From NCBI RefSeq assembly GCF_018531495.1, contig NZ_JAHDTI010000012.1, positions 248,001 to 312,000 of the forward strand: DNA of 64,000 bases, in the 5' to 3' direction. This DNA comes from Nonomuraea sediminis (GTDB lineage Bacteria; Actinomycetota; Actinomycetes; Streptosporangiales; Streptosporangiaceae). Shown here one piece after another: positions 1-7,252 of the stretch (positions are counted from its first letter, which is position 1; every line of letters begins with the position of its first letter). The position numbers and the translations under genes were made by a program. Under the pieces are notes generated by a model. It was not told the DNA's origin. It worked only from the letters and a program-made list of their open reading frames with translations, and searched no databases.

Positions 1-1005
1 CGCCAGTGCCACCTCCGGCCCGTCGAGCTCGGCCACGGCGATGGCCCGGTTGAGGGCGATGATCGGCGAGGGGTCGAGGCGGACGAGCTGGTCGTAGAGG
101 GCGAGGACCTGCGACCAGTCGGTGTCGCGGGCGGAGGTGTGCACCGCGTTGATCGCGGCGAGGATCTGATAGCGACCCGGAGCCACCCCGGCGGCGGCAG
201 CGCCAAGGCGCTCGCGCACCAGCCGGTGACTTCGGCGATCAGTTCCGGGCGCCGCGGTCCTGCTCGTCGAGCGCTACCAGTTCGCCTCCGGCCGAGACCC
301 GGGCGCGGCGGCGGGCCTCGATGAGGAGCATCAGCGCCAGCAGCCCGGCCACCTCTCCGTCCTGCGGCAGGAGCGCGCGGATCAGGCGGGTGAGCCGGAT
401 TGCCTCGGTGGTCAGGTCGTGCCGTACGGGATCGGTGTCGGGGCCGCTGGCCAGGTAGCCCTCGTTGAAGACGAGGTAGAGGACGCCGGAGACGCGCGCT
501 GGGAGATCCTCCGCCGAAGGCACCCGATAGGGGATGCGCGCCGCCTTGATCTTGGCCTTCGCACGGGTGATCCGCTGCCCCATGGCGCTCTCGGCCACCA
601 GGAAGGCGCGGGCGATCTCGGGCATGGTCAGGCCGGCGACCATGCGCAGCGTCAGCGCCACGCGGGTCTCCATCGCCAGCGCCGGGTGACAGCAGGTGAA
701 GATCAGCCGGAGCCGGTCGTCGTCGATGGCGCCGAGAGGCTCAGGCGGGTCGTCGTAGGACATCTGAGCCTTCCTGTGCTTGTCGTCGCGCTTGTTCTCG
801 CGCCGGATCCGGTCAATGGCCTGGTGGTTGGCGGTGGTGGTCAGTCAGGCGCCCGGGTTGGGGGCCACGCCGTCGGCCGGCCACCGCTGGACGGCGGTCG
901 CGAACGCCTCGGCCGCCGCCTCCTCGGCGATGTCGAGGTCGCCGAAGCGCCTGGTCAGGGAGGCGACCACCCGGGCCCAATCCTCATGGTGGGCCTCGCG
1001 TTCAC
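1..1005 (-). pseudogene. Decayed ECF sigma factor (SigJ-like, large C-terminal domain), runs off left edge
   Basis: The minus strand reads as an ECF sigma factor with the long C-terminal helical domain: region 2 (DLDIAEEAAAEAFATAV), a Trp-less PNPGA/LTTTAN junction, region 4 (LRLIFTCCHPAL, MGQRITRAKAKIK) and the tail LALYDQLVRLDPSPI. It is broken in at least three places. A TGA at 845-847 stands where relatives have a Trp codon after PNPGA, with the same frame open on both sides. Two single-base losses near 228 and 245 shift the frame before the tail. The likely GTG start at 1003-1005 overlaps the YCII stop but is one base out of frame with region 2. It is therefore probably inactive. An intact paralogous pair lies at 43880-45393. 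The multiple lesions make one sequencing error unlikely as the sole cause. Confidence 0.85.
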
Positions 1006-1325
1006 AGGAACGGCCGTACCTCGACCTTCCGGTTGCAGGCCTTCGATCCCTCGGCTGCCAGTTTGAGCGCCACGTCGAGGTCGGCTGCCTCGATGATCCA
1101 GAAGCCGGCGAGGTACTCCTTGGACTCCAGAAAGGGCCCGTCGGTGACCATCGCCTCCCCACTCCGGTTGTCGATGACGGTGGCCGTCTCGGGCGAGGCG
1201 AGGCCGTCGGCGAAGACCCAGTGGCCACCGGCCTGGAGCCGGTCATTGAACACGTCGATCGCAGCGTGCTCGTCCGGGGTGGCGAGGCTGGCCTGGTCGT
1301 GGATCACGGAAATCAGGTACTGCAT
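1002..1325 (-). CDS. YCII-related (DGPF domain) protein
   Basis: This 107-residue protein is of the YCII/DGPF family, small ferredoxin-like-fold proteins almost always encoded just before an ECF sigma factor in actinobacteria. The signature VTDGPF lies at about residues 61-66 and the protein begins MQYLISVIHD, the usual start. A purine-rich AGGAG stands about 11 bases upstream of the ATG. Its TGA overlaps the GTG of the downstream sigma gene, so the pair was once translationally coupled. The partner sigma gene is broken, so this copy may now be purposeless although its own frame is intact. The biochemical function of the family is not established. Confidence 0.85.
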   Translation of the reverse strand: MQYLISVIHDQASLATPDEHAAIDVFNDRLQAGGHWVFADGLASPETATVIDNRSGEAMVTDGPFLESKEYLAGFWIIEAADLDVALKLAAEGSKACNRKVEVRPFL

Positions 1326-1863
1326 CTGCGGATCATCTCCTGTGGTGCCAAGACTGTGTGGTGTGCCGGTCAGGTGCTTCAGCTGGCGCGTACTGCGGGC
1401 GCCCGGCCGGTAATCACGCCTTCGTCAGCTTCATGATCGCGGCTCCTTCACCTCGGCGCCGCCCTCTTGCGGGCGGCCTCACCCCTGCTACGAACACCAC
1501 CGCCCCGATCCGACACCGTCTCCTGGATTTCTTTGAAGAACTCGGCCGGATTGAGCCAGGAGCACTCGAGGTACTCGGTCGTACGGCATGCCAGAGGACC
1601 AACCGCCTAGGGCTTCAAGGAACCGGCGGTCTCACGCGATCGGATGGGCGCGCCGTACCTGCATCGCGGGGCGAGGGTGGCCTGCCGCGCGGCGCTGGCG
1701 GCTCGACTGGGCGCGGGCGTTCGCTCTGGATCGGGTGGACCGGCGCCCGGAAGAGGCAGGCGATGAGGCAGTCCCCGCCTCCATCCCACCGCGCCTACGG
1801 GGCCTCCGGACAGCGAAGGTGTCAGTTGGGCCTACGTCAGCTGAAGGAGGTCGGGGCGTCGGC
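1326..1863. other. Long intergenic stretch without a supported gene
   Basis: No reading frame on either strand has convincing codon use or a family I recognise. A perfect GCCGCCC/GGGCGGC inverted repeat with a four-base TCTT-type loop near 1460-1477 could form a hairpin on either strand. On the minus strand a short open stretch (about 1460-1590, containing CSWLNPAEFFKEIQET) looks protein-like and may be a gene scrap, but I cannot assign it. A ribosome-site-like GAAGGAG followed by ATG and six codons (MKLTKA, stop) lies near 1414-1440 on the minus strand, perhaps the 5' stump of a lost gene. Confidence 0.4.
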
Positions 1864-2685
1864 CTACAGGCTTGCGAGTTTGCGCAGTGCCTGCTCGGAT
1901 GCCGAGCCGGGCTCGGCCGCGAACAGGTCGAGCCCACAGCATGACGGCTCGTCGGGCAGGGTGATGAGCTCGCCGTGCAGGGTCAGCTCGCCCACGATCG
2001 GGTGGTGCAGCACGTACGTCCGGGAACGGACCTGCGCGACCGGGTGCTCTGCCCACATCCGCGCGAACTCCGGGCTCAGGTCCCGCATGTCGTCGATGTG
2101 CGCCGCGAGCCCGGAGTCCCCGCGATACCGCCCGAGCAGAACGCGCAGGTGCGCCACCTGTTCGCGCGCCGCCCACTCCCAACCGGTGCGGAGCAGGTGG
2201 GGCTCGGTGAACAGCAGGTGCGTGAACGTCCGGCGGTGCTCCGGCAGCGCCGGGAAGTCGCCGAACACCGCCACGGCGAGCTGGTTCCAGCCGATGATCT
2301 GGGTATGCCGCCCGACCACCAGCGCCGGCGTCATCACGAACGACTCCAGCAGGTAGCGAAATCCAGGAGGCACGTCCGACGAGTCCGCGGTCACCTCACA
2401 CGACAGGGGCGGCCTTGCGATCCGGTGCAGGTAGGCCAGTTCGTCGGTGTCCAGCCGCAGGGCCGAGCCGACGGCGTCCAGGATGTCGTCCGAGACACTG
2501 TCGCCCTTGCCCTGTTCGAGACGGGTGTAGTGGGCGATGCTCACCCCTGCGAGCCGGGCCAATTCCTCACGCCGCAGCCCCGCGACCCGGCGAAGCCCGC
2601 CGTAATCCCGCAGGCCGACGTCCTCAGGGCGCAGACGGGCACGGCGTGATTTGAGGAACGCGCTCAGCTCGGTCCGGTCGTTCAC
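1864..2685 (-). CDS. XRE-family helix-turn-helix regulator with MmyB-like ligand domain
   Basis: The 273-residue protein has an N-terminal XRE helix-turn-helix (about residues 32-80; AGLRREELARLAGVSIAHYTRLEQG) and a C-terminal MmyB-like domain (about 105-270) of the kind thought to bind a small hydrophobic ligand. Length and domain order are normal for this large actinobacterial family. It is transcribed away from the NAD(P)-binding oxidoreductase that starts at 2826, the classic arrangement in which the regulator controls the neighbouring redox gene. The 140-base gap between them would hold both promoters. Regulation of the neighbour is inference from the arrangement; DNA binding by the domain is well established for the family. 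Confidence 0.9.
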   Translation of the reverse strand: MNDRTELSAFLKSRRARLRPEDVGLRDYGGLRRVAGLRREELARLAGVSIAHYTRLEQGKGDSVSDDILDAVGSALRLDTDELAYLHRIARPPLSCEVTADSSDVPPGFRYLLESFVMTPALVVGRHTQIIGWNQLAVAVFGDFPALPEHRRTFTHLLFTEPHLLRTGWEWAAREQVAHLRVLLGRYRGDSGLAAHIDDMRDLSPEFARMWAEHPVAQVRSRTYVLHHPIVGELTLHGELITLPDEPSCCGLDLFAAEPGSASEQALRKLASL

Positions 2686-2825
2686 GCGACAACCCTACGT
2701 CTGGGTGATCAGACCGTGAGTACGCAGGACAAGGACCTGGCAGGGCGAACGCGGCTGTTCCACGCTGTTTCGCGACCGGCGCGCCGCCGGCTCCCATCGC
2801 GACCACGAACGAACGGAGACATACC

Positions 2826-3572
2826 GTGCCCCCAACGCTCGGACTCATCGGCAGCGGAATGATCGGCACTTCCGTCGCCCGCCTGGCCGTCGCGGCCGGT
2901 CTCGAGGTCGTCCTCAGCAATTCGCGAGGGCCCGATACGCTCGCCGGCCTTGTCGCCGAGCTGGGCGAGCGCGCCCGAGCGGCCACACCGGCGGAAGCGG
3001 CGCACGCCGCGGACCTCGTGGTGGCGGCCATCCCGCTGCACGCCTTCGAACAACTCCCCGCCGAAGCCCTGGCAGGCAGGACGGTGCTCGACACGGCGAA
3101 CTACTACCCCGAGCGGGACGGCCACCTGCCCGAACTGGACGCGGGCGCCCTGACCTCCAGCGAGCTGCTGCAGCGCCACTTGGCGGCTTCCCACGTGGTC
3201 AAGGCGTTCAACAACATCACCCCGCACCAGTTGCTCACCCTCGCCCGCCCCGCAGGCGCGCTGGATCGCAGCGCCCTGCCTATCGCCGGAGACGACGACG
3301 CAGCCAAGAACGAGGCCATCCGCTTGCTGGACCTCCTCGGTTACGACGCGATGGACATCGGCCCCCTCGCCGCCAGCTGGCGCAGCGAACCGAACACCCC
3401 GGTCTACATCCAGCCCTACCTCGGCGAAATCCCCGCGGTGACCGTCGAGGCCTTCCTCCAGTGGACCCTCCAGACCCCCGGCATCGTCGTGCCCGCAGAA
3501 CAGATCGGCAAGCTCGTCGAATCCGCGACCCGCCAGCCCGCAGCCGAGTCCCGCCTCCCGAACGACGACTGA
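2826..3572 (+). CDS. NAD(P)-binding oxidoreductase, F420-reductase (NPD/FNO) type fold
   Basis: This 248-residue protein starts with a Rossmann dinucleotide-binding loop, GLIGSGMIGTSVARLAV (about residues 5-21), followed by VVLSNSRGP, which matches the NADP-phosphate-recognising end of the second strand in F420:NADP reductase-like proteins. The middle VVKAFNNI segment is also typical. Members of this family reduce F420 or other small substrates with NADPH; the actual substrate cannot be told from sequence. The GTG start is preceded by GGAGA at a normal distance. It is divergent from the XRE regulator at 1864-2685, its probable regulator. The family call is firm, the substrate unknown. Confidence 0.85.
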   Translation: MPPTLGLIGSGMIGTSVARLAVAAGLEVVLSNSRGPDTLAGLVAELGERARAATPAEAAHAADLVVAAIPLHAFEQLPAEALAGRTVLDTANYYPERDGHLPELDAGALTSSELLQRHLAASHVVKAFNNITPHQLLTLARPAGALDRSALPIAGDDDAAKNEAIRLLDLLGYDAMDIGPLAASWRSEPNTPVYIQPYLGEIPAVTVEAFLQWTLQTPGIVVPAEQIGKLVESATRQPAAESRLPNDD

Positions 3573-3709
3573 CGCCTACCTCAGAGCGGACCTGTTCGTC
3601 ACTGGTGAGTCGGCGCGTGGCTGTACGATCTCGTTCCAGTGGATTTGGGCGAATTCCCAACAGGTCTGCAATGACTGGTCGCTACCGCCTGAGAAGAAAG
3701 GTGCGAAGC

Positions 3710-4369
3710 ATGTCCGAAGAGCCTTTTGGTAAGCACTGGAACGACAAGGGCAAGGAGCTCCTCCTCCAGGCGAGCGAAGATTTGATCGAGAAAATTAGAG
3801 CCCACGTCCAGGAAACGCTCAATGGATCCGATCGGCCGTATCATATGGCCAAGATCTTCGATGCCAGTGACCAGTTGAATGCCGGAGCCCGGGCATACGT
3901 GGATGCCGTATTCGAGTTCACGGGCGCGATCGGCCTCCTCTTCGACAACCTGTATGAGACGTACGAGTCGGAGCTGGATCCCGAGCCGCAGTCCGCCACG
4001 GAACCGGCAGCATCGGAAAAGACGATCTCCGTCTTCACTCGGGCGGACTACGCGATTGACAGCGTGGACGAACTCATCGAGGAGGCTCGGGCGGCCTATT
4101 TGTCGACCTGGCCGAATGACGAGCCCATCGATGCGCAAATGAGGGTCGATGATGTCAGAGGAGCCATATATGAGCTCACCCACAAAGATTCGGCTCAAAT
4201 CGACGGCCTGAACAGGGCCGCCAGCCTTCGCAAGCTGGGCAGGATAAGCTGGGTGGTCGACACCGACGAACCGCTGAGCCAGGATGACCACGAATGGCCT
4301 GCCAGCCCATTCGACGCCGCGGTCGACGACGAGGTGAATGTCATCTTCTCAGAGCACGTCATGTATTAG
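3710..4369 (+). CDS. Hypothetical acidic protein in a lower-GC island
   Basis: I do not recognise this 219-residue protein. It is acidic, has no cysteine, no signal peptide and no obvious membrane segment, and is predicted by eye to be largely helical in its first 90 residues (QASEDLIEKIRAHVQETL and following), ending in an acidic tail. The ATG at 3710 is chosen because AGAAAGG lies about nine bases upstream; an in-frame ATG at 3671 lacks a good ribosome site. Codon use departs clearly from neighbours, with many A/T-ending codons (AAA, ATT, GAT, CGA), so it is likely a recent acquisition. A small AGCGC/GCGCT inverted repeat follows the stop. Confidence 0.75.
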   Translation: MSEEPFGKHWNDKGKELLLQASEDLIEKIRAHVQETLNGSDRPYHMAKIFDASDQLNAGARAYVDAVFEFTGAIGLLFDNLYETYESELDPEPQSATEPAASEKTISVFTRADYAIDSVDELIEEARAAYLSTWPNDEPIDAQMRVDDVRGAIYELTHKDSAQIDGLNRAASLRKLGRISWVVDTDEPLSQDDHEWPASPFDAAVDDEVNVIFSEHVMY

Positions 4370-4430
4370 CGCAAGCGCTCACGTCTTAAAAACATTTGTG
4401 CCCAACGCCGGTGTGCTTGCATGATCGAGT

Positions 4431-5213
4431 ATGGATGTGACGCGTGAGCTGCTCGACTACTACGAGCAGGACATGGAGCATGCTCGGCTTCGGGAGGGGC
4501 GCGGGAGATGGGAGTTCTGGCGGACGCAGGATGTGTTGCGCCGGGTGTTGCCACCGCCGCCCGCGAAGGTGCTGGATGTGGGCGGTGGCACCGGGGTGCA
4601 TGCCGAGTGGCTGGCCGCCGACGGGTATGAGGTCGAGTTGCTCGATCCGGTGCCGTTGCATGTGGAGCGGGCCTCGCGTCTGGCGGGGGTGACGGCGCGG
4701 CTGGGGGATGCGCGGCAGCTGCCGGTTCCCGACGGGAGCGCGGACGCGGTTCTGCTGCTCGGGCCGCTCTACCACCTCGCCGACCGGGGCGATCGGGTGC
4801 GCGCGCTGGCGGAGGCGCGGCGTGCCGTACGGCAGGGCGGACTGGTCGCCGTGGCGACCATCAACCGCTACGCGGCCGTGCACGACATGGTCTGCCTGGG
4901 GCTCTATCAGGACGAGCGGCAGCGCGAGGCGGGGCACAAGGCCCTGAGGGACGGGATCATGATGTCTCCACGGCGGGGATTCACCGCGTACTTCCATGAT
5001 CCTGGAGAAGTGCCGGGAGAGTTCGCCGACGCCGGGTTCGCCCAGGTCGAGCAGTACGGCGTGGAGGGCGCGTTCTGGCTCTTCGGCGATGTCAACGACT
5101 GGCTCGACGACCCGGAACGCAGGGAGCTCATGCTCGAGGCGCAGCGCTCGCTGGAGTCCGTGCCGTCGCTCCTCGGGGTCAGCGGGCATCTGCTCACGCT
5201 CAGCCGGCGCTAG
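4431..5213 (+). CDS. Class I SAM-dependent methyltransferase
   Basis: The 260-residue protein carries the class I methyltransferase motif I, KVLDVGGGTGVHAEWLA (about residues 46-62), an acidic residue ending the next strand (VELLDPVP), and motif LPVPDGSADAVLLLGPLYHL. These bind S-adenosylmethionine in a cytosolic seven-stranded Rossmann-like domain. The substrate is not predictable; the layout resembles small-molecule (UbiE/Methyltransf_11-like) enzymes. It stands alone, 61 bases after the low-GC gene and before the operator-controlled SRPBCC operon. The ATG at 4431 gives the usual family N-terminus. Confidence 0.88.
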   Translation: MDVTRELLDYYEQDMEHARLREGRGRWEFWRTQDVLRRVLPPPPAKVLDVGGGTGVHAEWLAADGYEVELLDPVPLHVERASRLAGVTARLGDARQLPVPDGSADAVLLLGPLYHLADRGDRVRALAEARRAVRQGGLVAVATINRYAAVHDMVCLGLYQDERQREAGHKALRDGIMMSPRRGFTAYFHDPGEVPGEFADAGFAQVEQYGVEGAFWLFGDVNDWLDDPERRELMLEAQRSLESVPSLLGVSGHLLTLSRR

Positions 5214-5219
5214 GAACAT

Positions 5220-5275
5220 GCAACCGATGGTTGCGCAACGCTGCATGTGGGATCTAAAGTGCAACCAATGGTTGC
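5220..5275 (+). promoter_or_regulatory. Twin palindromic operators around a promoter
   Basis: Two copies of GCAACCNATGGTTGC lie exactly 41 bases apart, at 5220-5234 and 5261-5275. The second is a perfect seven-base inverted repeat around one base; the first is near perfect. Between them, TTGCGC (5231-5236) and TAAAGT (5255-5260) form a plausible promoter with an 18-base spacer. The downstream operon ends in an ArsR-type repressor gene, so autoregulation by that repressor is the simplest reading. The palindromes are seen directly; the identity of the binding protein is inferred. Confidence 0.8.
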
Positions 5276-5298
5276 GTATATCCCGCAGGAGGAACCGC

Positions 5299-5712
5299 AT
5301 GAGCCAAACGGACGCGTACGCGTCAGAGCTGCATCTCGCCCGGCCGCCCGACGCCGAGTTCGACGCGCTGACCAGCCTGACCGGCCTCGCGGGATGGTGG
5401 TCCCCGATGACGGGTGACGCGGCCGCCGGGGGAGAGCTGCGGCACCCGCTGGTGATCTCCGTCGAGGCCGCGGAAAGGCCCCGCGAGGTCGCCTGGGCGG
5501 TGGCCGACTACCCGCTGCAGCCCGACTGGGTGGGCACCCGCATCACGTTCACGCTGAGGGCGGAAGGCGACGGCACCGTCGTCGAGTTCTGCCACGATGG
5601 GTTGACCCCGAGGCTGGAGTGCAGCCAGGGCTGGGACCACTTCCTGCCGAGTCTGCGCGACTACGTGGAGACCGGGTCCGGCAGGCCGTTCGCCGACAGG
5701 AGGCAGCGATGA
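5299..5712 (+). CDS. SRPBCC (AHSA1-like) domain protein, first of operon
   Basis: This 137-residue protein belongs to the START/SRPBCC superfamily, small hydrophobic-pocket proteins; the AHSA1-like motif GWWSPMTGDAAAGGEL and the closing segment GWDHFLPSLRDYVETG are visible. The ATG at 5299 follows a strong CAGGAGG ribosome site. Its stop overlaps the start of the next SRPBCC gene (ATGA), and that gene overlaps an ArsR regulator, giving a three-gene operon SRPBCC-SRPBCC-ArsR. Such ArsR/SRPBCC pairs are common in actinobacteria and are usually autoregulated; the ligand is unknown. Confidence 0.85.
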   Translation: MSQTDAYASELHLARPPDAEFDALTSLTGLAGWWSPMTGDAAAGGELRHPLVISVEAAERPREVAWAVADYPLQPDWVGTRITFTLRAEGDGTVVEFCHDGLTPRLECSQGWDHFLPSLRDYVETGSGRPFADRRQR

Positions 5713-6137
5713 TCGAGCAGGAGATCCTCATCGACGCTCCCGTCGACGCGGTCTGGCGCGCCGTGACCGAGCCCGAGCAGGTCCGGCAGTGGTTCAGCGA
5801 CGAGCTCGACCTGGAGCCCAAGCCCGGCTACGACGGGTCGCTGACCTTCACCGACAAGGCCACGCACCACTCGGTCACGGTGCACGTCACCGTCCAGTCC
5901 GTCGAGCCGCAGCGCTCCTACTCCTACCGCTGGCAGCACCCGCAGGGCACCGAGCCAGTCGCGGGCAACTCGACGCTGGTCCGGTTCACGCTCACGCCCG
6001 AGGGCGCGGGCACCAGGCTGCGCGTGGTCGAGAGCGGGTTCGAGGAGATGGGCGCGCCCGAGTCTCAGCTCCAGGAGCACACCGAGGGCTGGGCTGTCCA
6101 CCTCGGCAACCTGCGCACCTACGTGGGGCGCGCGTGA
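5709..6137 (+). CDS. SRPBCC (AHSA1-like) domain protein, second of operon
   Basis: The 142-residue protein has the canonical AHSA1 opening EILIDAPVDAVWRAVTEPEQVRQWF and the family ending EHTEGWAVHLGNLRTYV. It is the classical SRPBCC partner of ArsR regulators such as the one encoded immediately downstream. Its ATG overlaps the previous stop (ATGA at 5709-5712) and its own TGA overlaps the GTG of the regulator (6134-6137), so all three proteins should be made together. A ligand-binding or stress role is likely from family context; no catalytic residues can be assigned. Confidence 0.87.
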   Translation: MIEQEILIDAPVDAVWRAVTEPEQVRQWFSDELDLEPKPGYDGSLTFTDKATHHSVTVHVTVQSVEPQRSYSYRWQHPQGTEPVAGNSTLVRFTLTPEGAGTRLRVVESGFEEMGAPESQLQEHTEGWAVHLGNLRTYVGRA

Positions 6138-6454
6138 CGGAGGACGAGCAGCTGTGGGCGGCGGTGGCCGAGCCGGGCCGTCGCCGCCTGCTCGACGTCC
6201 TGGTCGCCCACGGTGAGGCGACCCCGACGACGCTCGCCAAGGAGCTTCCCTTCACCCGCCAGGCCGTCTCGAAACACCTGGCGGTGCTGCTCGAGGCCGG
6301 TCTGGTGGTTCAGCGCCGCGACGGCCGCGAGGTCCGCTACCGGGTTCAGCCCGAACGGCTGGCCGCGGCCGCCGAAGCCATGACCGCCGCCGCCACCCGC
6401 TGGACCACCCGCCTCCAAGCCATCAAACGCCTCGCCGAATCCACCCCCGACTGA
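6134..6454 (+). CDS. ArsR-family winged-helix repressor
   Basis: This 106-residue protein is a short ArsR/SdpR-type winged-helix regulator: AVAEPGRRRLLDVLVAHGEATPTTLAKELPFTRQAVSKHLAVLLEAGLV contains the helix-turn-helix (about residues 25-50), followed by the wing RRDGREVRYRV. It has no CxC metal motif in helix alpha-3, so a metal sensor of the classical ArsR kind is unlikely. Start is GTG at 6134, overlapping the previous stop. It is the natural candidate to bind the twin palindromes at 5220-5275 that control its own operon. Confidence 0.88.
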   Translation: MTEDEQLWAAVAEPGRRRLLDVLVAHGEATPTTLAKELPFTRQAVSKHLAVLLEAGLVVQRRDGREVRYRVQPERLAAAAEAMTAAATRWTTRLQAIKRLAESTPD

Positions 6455-6599
6455 CCTGCCCGCCCAGGAACGCTCTCACTGGGTGCCGCAGGCGAGGTCG
6501 CGTGGATCACCGTCGCCTGGTACGTCGAGCCACGAGGCGCTAGGTCAGTGAGAAGAACTATGACGGGCCGGCAACTGCCACCAGCCGCGATCTCATCTC

Positions 6600-6855
6600 A
6601 GTCACCCCCTTTGGCTGCGGGCGTCCGTGTCGTCGCGCAGCGCCCTGTGCATTGCTGAGGTCACGGTCCTCGTGCCGGGCACGGAGCGTCATGCGGGAGT
6701 GTTCGGCGGTCATCACGACGCCCACGCCCCTCGGGGAGAGAGTCACCTGCAACCAGTCGGCGACGTGCGTTAGGCGCTCCTGGACGTGCGAGCGGTACGC
6801 GAAGTGCTCCGCCACGCGGGTGGGCTTCGACAGGCCCAGAATCCGCTCCCGCCCC
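6600..6855 (-). pseudogene. folE: Remnant of GTP cyclohydrolase I (FolE)
   Basis: On the minus strand the segment ERILGLSKPTRVAEHFAYRS, then VQERLTHVADWLQVTLSPRG and VGVVMTAEHSRMTLRA matches the C-terminal third of GTP cyclohydrolase I, which opens the folate and tetrahydrobiopterin pathways. The N-terminal two thirds are absent: the frame is closed just upstream near 6855. The zinc-ligand cysteine of the EHxCM motif is replaced (EHSRM), one residue is missing from VQERLT(K)QVADW, and the sequence diverges after MTLRA. It therefore cannot be a working enzyme. The rest of 6455-6600 and 6856-6958 shows nothing I can support. Confidence 0.85.
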
Positions 6856-6958
6856 TACCAGGGCGGCGGCGACGGGTTGAGTCCTGCCGCGAGGGCGTGG
6901 CCGGCAGGTGGGCTGTACTGGGATCGTCCGACGGAGGGCGCAGTCCGGGAATCAGTGG

Positions 6959-7138
6959 TCAGCCGCGTCCGATGAACAGTCCGCGTATCACCCACAGGCC
7001 GCCGAGAACAACGGCGCCGACGACCGTGAAGGTCGTCATGGTGGTCCCGGCGACGTGGAGTATGTCCAGGACGCCGATCGTCAAACCGTAGACGATGGAC
7101 AGGGCGATGAGGGCTCGTGCGGAGAGTCTCGCGTTCAT
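6959..7138 (-). CDS. Small two-helix membrane protein
   Basis: This 59-residue frame reads MNARLSARALIALSIVYGLT, IGVLDILHVAGTTMTTFTVV and GAVVLGGLWVIRGLFIGRG. It has two hydrophobic stretches (about residues 8-29 and 35-54) separated by a short polar loop, with a basic N-terminus, so it should span the membrane twice. Codon use is as high in GC at third positions as in its neighbours, and similar small proteins are common in actinobacteria. No strong ribosome site is visible before the ATG. It is divergent from the histidine kinase. Function unknown. Confidence 0.65.
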   Translation of the reverse strand: MNARLSARALIALSIVYGLTIGVLDILHVAGTTMTTFTVVGAVVLGGLWVIRGLFIGRG

Positions 7139-7252
7139 GACTGCTGAGCCTGCCCAAAGCCGACCGCGTCGGGACAGTCACCGGGGGATGGGATGCTGAT
7201 TCCGACGAAAGGTGGATACCGGGCGGCGACGTTGGCCACCCATACTGTCGAG

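Noticed and set aside
228..246. Programmed frameshift in the sigma gene
   Set aside because: Two separate single-base losses would both have to be corrected, and no slippery sequence is present.
845..847. TGA in the sigma gene read as selenocysteine or another recoding event
   Set aside because: Relatives have Trp there, no SECIS-like hairpin was seen, and two further frame breaks show simple decay.
1588..1944. Plus-strand open frame in the 1.3-1.9 kb gap
   Set aside because: Codon use and composition do not look coding, there is no ribosome site, and it runs into the antisense of the XRE gene.
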